This document shows, piece by piece, positions 5,386-8,593 of a stretch of DNA of 8,593 nucleotides (position 1 is its first letter; every line of letters begins with the position of its first letter). The notes beneath the pieces were generated by a model. It was given only the letters and a program-made list of their open reading frames with translations, ran no database searches and was not told where the DNA came from. A program made the position numbers and the translations under genes. Source of the DNA: an uncultured Eubacteriales bacterium (GTDB taxonomy: Bacteria; Bacillota_A; Clostridia; Lachnospirales; Cellulosilyticaceae); assembly GCA_900556665.1 (NCBI GenBank), contig USPX01000073.1:1-8593 (forward strand), given 5' to 3'.

Positions 5386-8300
5386 TTACTTTTTATTTCG
5401 TCTAGCATAATCTATACCAGAGCATAACATGATAAAGGCACATCCTAGTAACATTGTCATCTGTACTTGAGCATTGCTTCCTGTCTTAGGCAGTGCTTCT
5501 TTCTCATCTAAATAGGCCTCAACATTGGCCTCTGGAGCTGTCTCTGCATAAGCCTCTACATTAGTTGGTTGTTTAGTCTCTTCTTTATCTTCACTGGACT
5601 GATTTACTTCTGGGGTTTCCTCTTGTTGATCTGATACAGCACTTGACACTGGCGTAATATTTGGGCTCGTCGTTGGACTCGGACTTGATTCTGGCTTGAA
5701 ACTTGGGCTTGGACTTGGTTTTGGACCTGGGCTTGGTTTTGGACTTGGGCTTGGTTTTGGACTTGGAGTTGGACTTGATCCTGGCTTTGGACTTGGGCTT
5801 GGACCTGGAGCATCTTTCTTGTTTGTTAATTCTAGCTTAATCGTTTCACTACTCTTTACAGTAATGAGATGCTCCTCACTTTCCAACTTATACCCTTCTG
5901 GTGCTTTACTTTCATATACTTTATACGTCTTATCTAAAGTTAAATCATCAAATAGAGCTTTCCCTTCTTCATTTGTTATGGCAATAATAGTGCTTACACC
6001 ATCACTTAATTTAAATTCTGCCCCCTTTAGTGGCTGATGACTCTGGGCATCTATTTTGATAATCTCAATAGTACCTTTTGGCAGTTCTACACTTCCCCAG
6101 CTTCTTGAAAACTGTGTTTTAACTTCAATTTCTTCAGAGCCTGTTTGCCACCTTTCTTCTTTAACTCCTTCAATATAAGCTTTATTCGTATATTGCTTTG
6201 ACGGCTTGATATCTGTTACAGTCGTTTCAAAGGCAATTAAATAACAGTCAGTTATATCACCTAATGCAAAGTTTATAGTATTTGTCTCTTGATTATAATT
6301 AATCTGAGCTTCATCTAGCTTGACTTCTGTCTTATTAATCTTTTCAATATCATTTATTTTAAGTCCTGTGACCTCTTCAGTAAGTCCTATTACTTTATAT
6401 ATTGCTATACTATCCATCTTTAATTTCAAACCTGGACTTAAACAATCTGTTACAACAGTCTCCTTAAGTGGTACTTGATTTGGATTCACCAGTAGATACC
6501 AACTAAGTGGTTTATCTTTTTCCACCTGGATGCCTGCCTTTAGTATAAAGCTATTATTAAGCTCTTTCTCCCCAGTAACAGGCTTTATATCTTTAAATAT
6601 TGAAGGACTGCTTATGTTGACTTGATTGCGAAGTACAACTTTTTGATCTGGTTTGAATACAGCATCTTTAGTAATCTTAGTTTTTAGAACAATCGTGTAG
6701 GTTTTATCAATATCACCTAGTTTACAAATAATAGCTTCACCATCTTCTTTTACTTCAGGTACTAATTCAGGCATTATATTTTTAGCTTCCTCTATAACCT
6801 TTGAGTCTTTGGTAGCCCAGTCGCCTTCCAATACTTTTATAGATCCTTCTACATACTGCTGCTGTGCATCTAATGTATCTGTTATAACAGCATCTTTTAT
6901 TTCTATTCCTTGATGATTCACTACGATAAGCCAAGTCATTTCTCCAGTCTGACTATTATAATTTCCCGGATGTTTCGTTAAAATAAGTCCCTTAACCCTA
7001 ACCTTAGCTTCAATATCTGGTGATTTTACTTGTTCATCATTTTTATAAGTATAGATTACGCTTGCATGATTGATATACTCTTTTCCTTCTTGGAAGTTGT
7101 TAGCATATACTTCTTTTTCTATGACCTCAGTCTTAAAATCTAATTTATAGTACTGATTAAATGTTTTTCCTGAGAGGCTATATATTTTACACTTCAATAC
7201 TCTAGCTGCTGTGTCATACACATATGTGACAACTATATCTCCATCAGCGGAAACGGTCTCACCTTGATTTTTAATTTGTTTGCCATTCACTCTGATTGTA
7301 TTAGGTTTCATTTCCAAACCTTCTGGCAGGGTATCTATTATCTCCAGTTCTTTAACTTCATTATTATGACGATTTACCCCTACTTCCCAAGTAATTTCAT
7401 GTTTCTTCTTGTTATAGTTTGTGGCCTTCTTAATAATATCGCTAATTGTAATGCCTACTCCTTTATAGTCATAGAATACGCCACCCTTATTCTCTTCAAA
7501 TATGCCTTCACTCTCACCTATTCCTGCTAGATTATAATATTCTCCCTTATCAATACTCTCTTGGGCACTATCTAAAATAGTTGTTGTGTAAGTTATTGTA
7601 TAAGTTTGGTGTGCCTGATCTGGTGTAAGTGACTTATGAAAGACATACTTCATACCACCCTCATATTCAAATTCCTTAGTTGCTCCTTCTAAAACATAAG
7701 TTTTGCTGCCACTGTTAGTGAAATACTCTACACGACCTAGTGCACTTGTTTCCTCAATGCGCTGTCCATTAATCTTAATACTCTCTTTATCTAATGCTAC
7801 CCCTTTAGGCAAATAGTCTTTTAACACATAACCGCTTATATCTTGTTTATTACTATTAATAATAATCTTCCAATCAATCTTCTTAACAAGCATGCCATTT
7901 TTATTTTCTTCACGGTACCTACCTGACTTTGTAATCCATGCTACTTTAATCTTCACTTTATCTGATGCATCGGGCACACCTAAATTCTCCTCTTTATTGT
8001 CTTGTAATGAAGCTGTATTTTTAATGATGACAACTTTTTGTCCTTCCCTATATATATCTTTTTTAATATGTGTTGTCACACAAAATTCGCATGTTTTTCC
8101 AGCTGGAAGCTCCGGAATATAAATACTAATGCTATCATTGGCGCCTTTTGTCTTAACGTCATAGTTAGTATAACTTACGCCATCCTTTTCAATAGCATCA
8201 AGTTCTAATTGCCCATTAGAATAAGTATCTTTAAGTACAATATCCTTCAAATCTTTACTACCAGCTTCTACATGAATGTGCCACTTAATCTTGCCTTGTG

Positions 8301-8593
8301 CTTCATCCACCTCTTCATGTGTTTTAGTAAGTTTAGGTGGCGTTCCTATTTCTTCTATTGGCACGATCTCACCTGTAAAATGTACATCTAAACCTTTTTC
8401 TATATCTCCTACCTTGAAAACAATGCGCCTTATGCCTTCTTCTCCTGGTATTTTCTTGGCACCTATATTTACCCCTATTGCCAATCCTAATTTTGCACTT
8501 TTATAAGCTTTTAATACTTCATTAAAGGTTATAACGCCCACGCCATTTTCAGCGGTAAATTGGCATTTCCCCACCTCTTTTGTCCCTACATTA
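5386..8593 (-). CDS. LPXTG cell-wall-anchored multidomain surface protein, 5' end outside window
   Basis: This is a sortase-anchored adhesin-like protein with 1068 residues visible. The frame stays open past a GTG at 8574 to the right edge (NVGTKE precedes it). No proper ribosome binding site or signal peptide is present there, so the true start lies outside. Numbering from the GTG, five repeats resembling collagen-binding/isopeptide-type beta domains each carry a W-x-(I/V/L)-x-V/I-N strand and a D-x-L-P-G-L-like segment. Their tryptophans are at about 98, 235, 396, 548 and 692. A SpaA/CnaB-type domain follows (833-921) with the expected isopeptide trio K840, E888 (YESKAPEGY) and N918. Next are a Pro/Ser/Lys stalk (about 923-971), an acidic linker, LPKTG (1028-1032), a membrane helix (about 1036-1055) and a basic tail RRNKK. 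The ligand is unknown. No sortase or pilin genes are in view. Confidence 0.92.
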   Translation of the reverse strand, partial: NVGTKEVGKCQFTAENGVGVITFNEVLKAYKSAKLGLAIGVNIGAKKIPGEEGIRRIVFKVGDIEKGLDVHFTGEIVPIEEIGTPPKLTKTHEEVDEAQGKIKWHIHVEAGSKDLKDIVLKDTYSNGQLELDAIEKDGVSYTNYDVKTKGANDSISIYIPELPAGKTCEFCVTTHIKKDIYREGQKVVIIKNTASLQDNKEENLGVPDASDKVKIKVAWITKSGRYREENKNGMLVKKIDWKIIINSNKQDISGYVLKDYLPKGVALDKESIKINGQRIEETSALGRVEYFTNSGSKTYVLEGATKEFEYEGGMKYVFHKSLTPDQAHQTYTITYTTTILDSAQESIDKGEYYNLAGIGESEGIFEENKGGVFYDYKGVGITISDIIKKATNYNKKKHEITWEVGVNRHNNEVKELEIIDTLPEGLEMKPNTIRVNGKQIKNQGETVSADGDIVVTYVYDTAARVLKCKIYSLSGKTFNQYYKLDFKTEVIEKEVYANNFQEGKEYINHASVIYTYKNDEQVKSPDIEAKVRVKGLILTKHPGNYNSQTGEMTWLIVVNHQGIEIKDAVITDTLDAQQQYVEGSIKVLEGDWATKDSKVIEEAKNIMPELVPEVKEDGEAIICKLGDIDKTYTIVLKTKITKDAVFKPDQKVVLRNQVNISSPSIFKDIKPVTGEKELNNSFILKAGIQVEKDKPLSWYLLVNPNQVPLKETVVTDCLSPGLKLKMDSIAIYKVIGLTEEVTGLKINDIEKINKTEVKLDEAQINYNQETNTINFALGDITDCYLIAFETTVTDIKPSKQYTNKAYIEGVKEERWQTGSEEIEVKTQFSRSWGSVELPKGTIEIIKIDAQSHQPLKGAEFKLSDGVSTIIAITNEEGKALFDDLTLDKTYKVYESKAPEGYKLESEEHLITVKSSETIKLELTNKKDAPGPSPSPKPGSSPTPSPKPSPSPKPSPGPKPSPSPSFKPESSPSPTTSPNITPVSSAVSDQQEETPEVNQSSEDKEETKQPTNVEAYAETAPEANVEAYLDEKEALPKTGSNAQVQMTMLLGCAFIMLCSGIDYARRNKK
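5664..5810 (-). repeat. short tandem repeat encoding the Pro-Ser-Lys wall-spanning stalk
   Basis: Within the surface-protein gene, plus-strand units such as GGACTTGGGCTTGG and GGACTTGGTTTTGG recur many times. They encode repeats of SPSPKP and GPKPSP type. Such tracts span the peptidoglycan between the exposed domains and the anchor. The near-identical units could expand or contract by slippage in steps that keep the frame. Confidence 0.7.

Noticed and set aside
5696..6037. Plus-strand 113-codon frame beginning with Gly-Leu repeats
   Set aside because: It is the antisense reading of the Pro-Ser stalk repeat of the surface protein.
8572..8574. GTG at 8574 as the start of the surface protein
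   Set aside because: The frame is open further upstream to the window edge. There is no properly spaced ribosome binding site, and no signal peptide follows, which a wall-anchored protein requires.

Overview
The window looks like chromosomal DNA of a low-GC, endospore-forming Firmicute, most likely a Clostridia/Lachnospirales-type bacterium. This rests on AT-rich intergenic DNA, AGGAGG-type ribosome binding sites, a sporulation sigma factor of the SigH (Spo0H) family, a clostridial-type threonine synthase, a PadR/HAAS-domain gene pair and an LPXTG-anchored surface protein. I cannot name the species. A Cellulosilyticum-like organism is a guess from overall flavour only.

Layout, left to right. 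(1) 1-1431, minus strand: threonine synthase, complete at its start and cut off by the left edge, with a plausible sigma-A promoter at 1512-1539. (2) 1614-2433, plus strand: a two-gene unit encoding small cysteine-rich paralogues (64 and 141 aa). It is preceded by a promoter-like sequence of the sporulation mother-cell type and a 5' hairpin, and closed by a strong intrinsic terminator at 2402-2433. (3) 2453-3059: no protein-coding gene, but two tandem, same-orientation copies of a long structured element. Each has a conserved 51-base leader and a 190-230 base hairpin. (4) 3063-3704, minus: a SigH-like sigma factor. (5) 3841-5287, minus: padR plus a HAAS-domain/beta-repeat membrane protein, overlapping by 8 bases. 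They sit behind a strong sigma-A promoter (TTGACT-17-TATAAT) that overlaps a perfect palindrome, the likely PadR operator. (6) 5329-8593, minus: a large multidomain surface protein (at least 1068 aa, N-terminus outside the window) with an LPKTG wall-anchor signal, followed by its own terminator.

How the parts relate. PadR and the HAAS protein form a familiar regulator plus membrane-effector pair, probably autorepressed. The LPXTG protein is a separate transcript. The SigH-like gene and the cysteine-rich pair are both compatible with sporulation; a spore-coat role for the latter is inference.

The most unusual item is the pair of structured elements at 2453-3059. The hairpin arms differ between copies, yet each copy's two arms remain complementary. 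Meanwhile the leader, an internal-loop motif and some stem blocks are nearly identical. That is what a conserved RNA (or single-stranded DNA) structure would look like. I do not recognise it as a named family.
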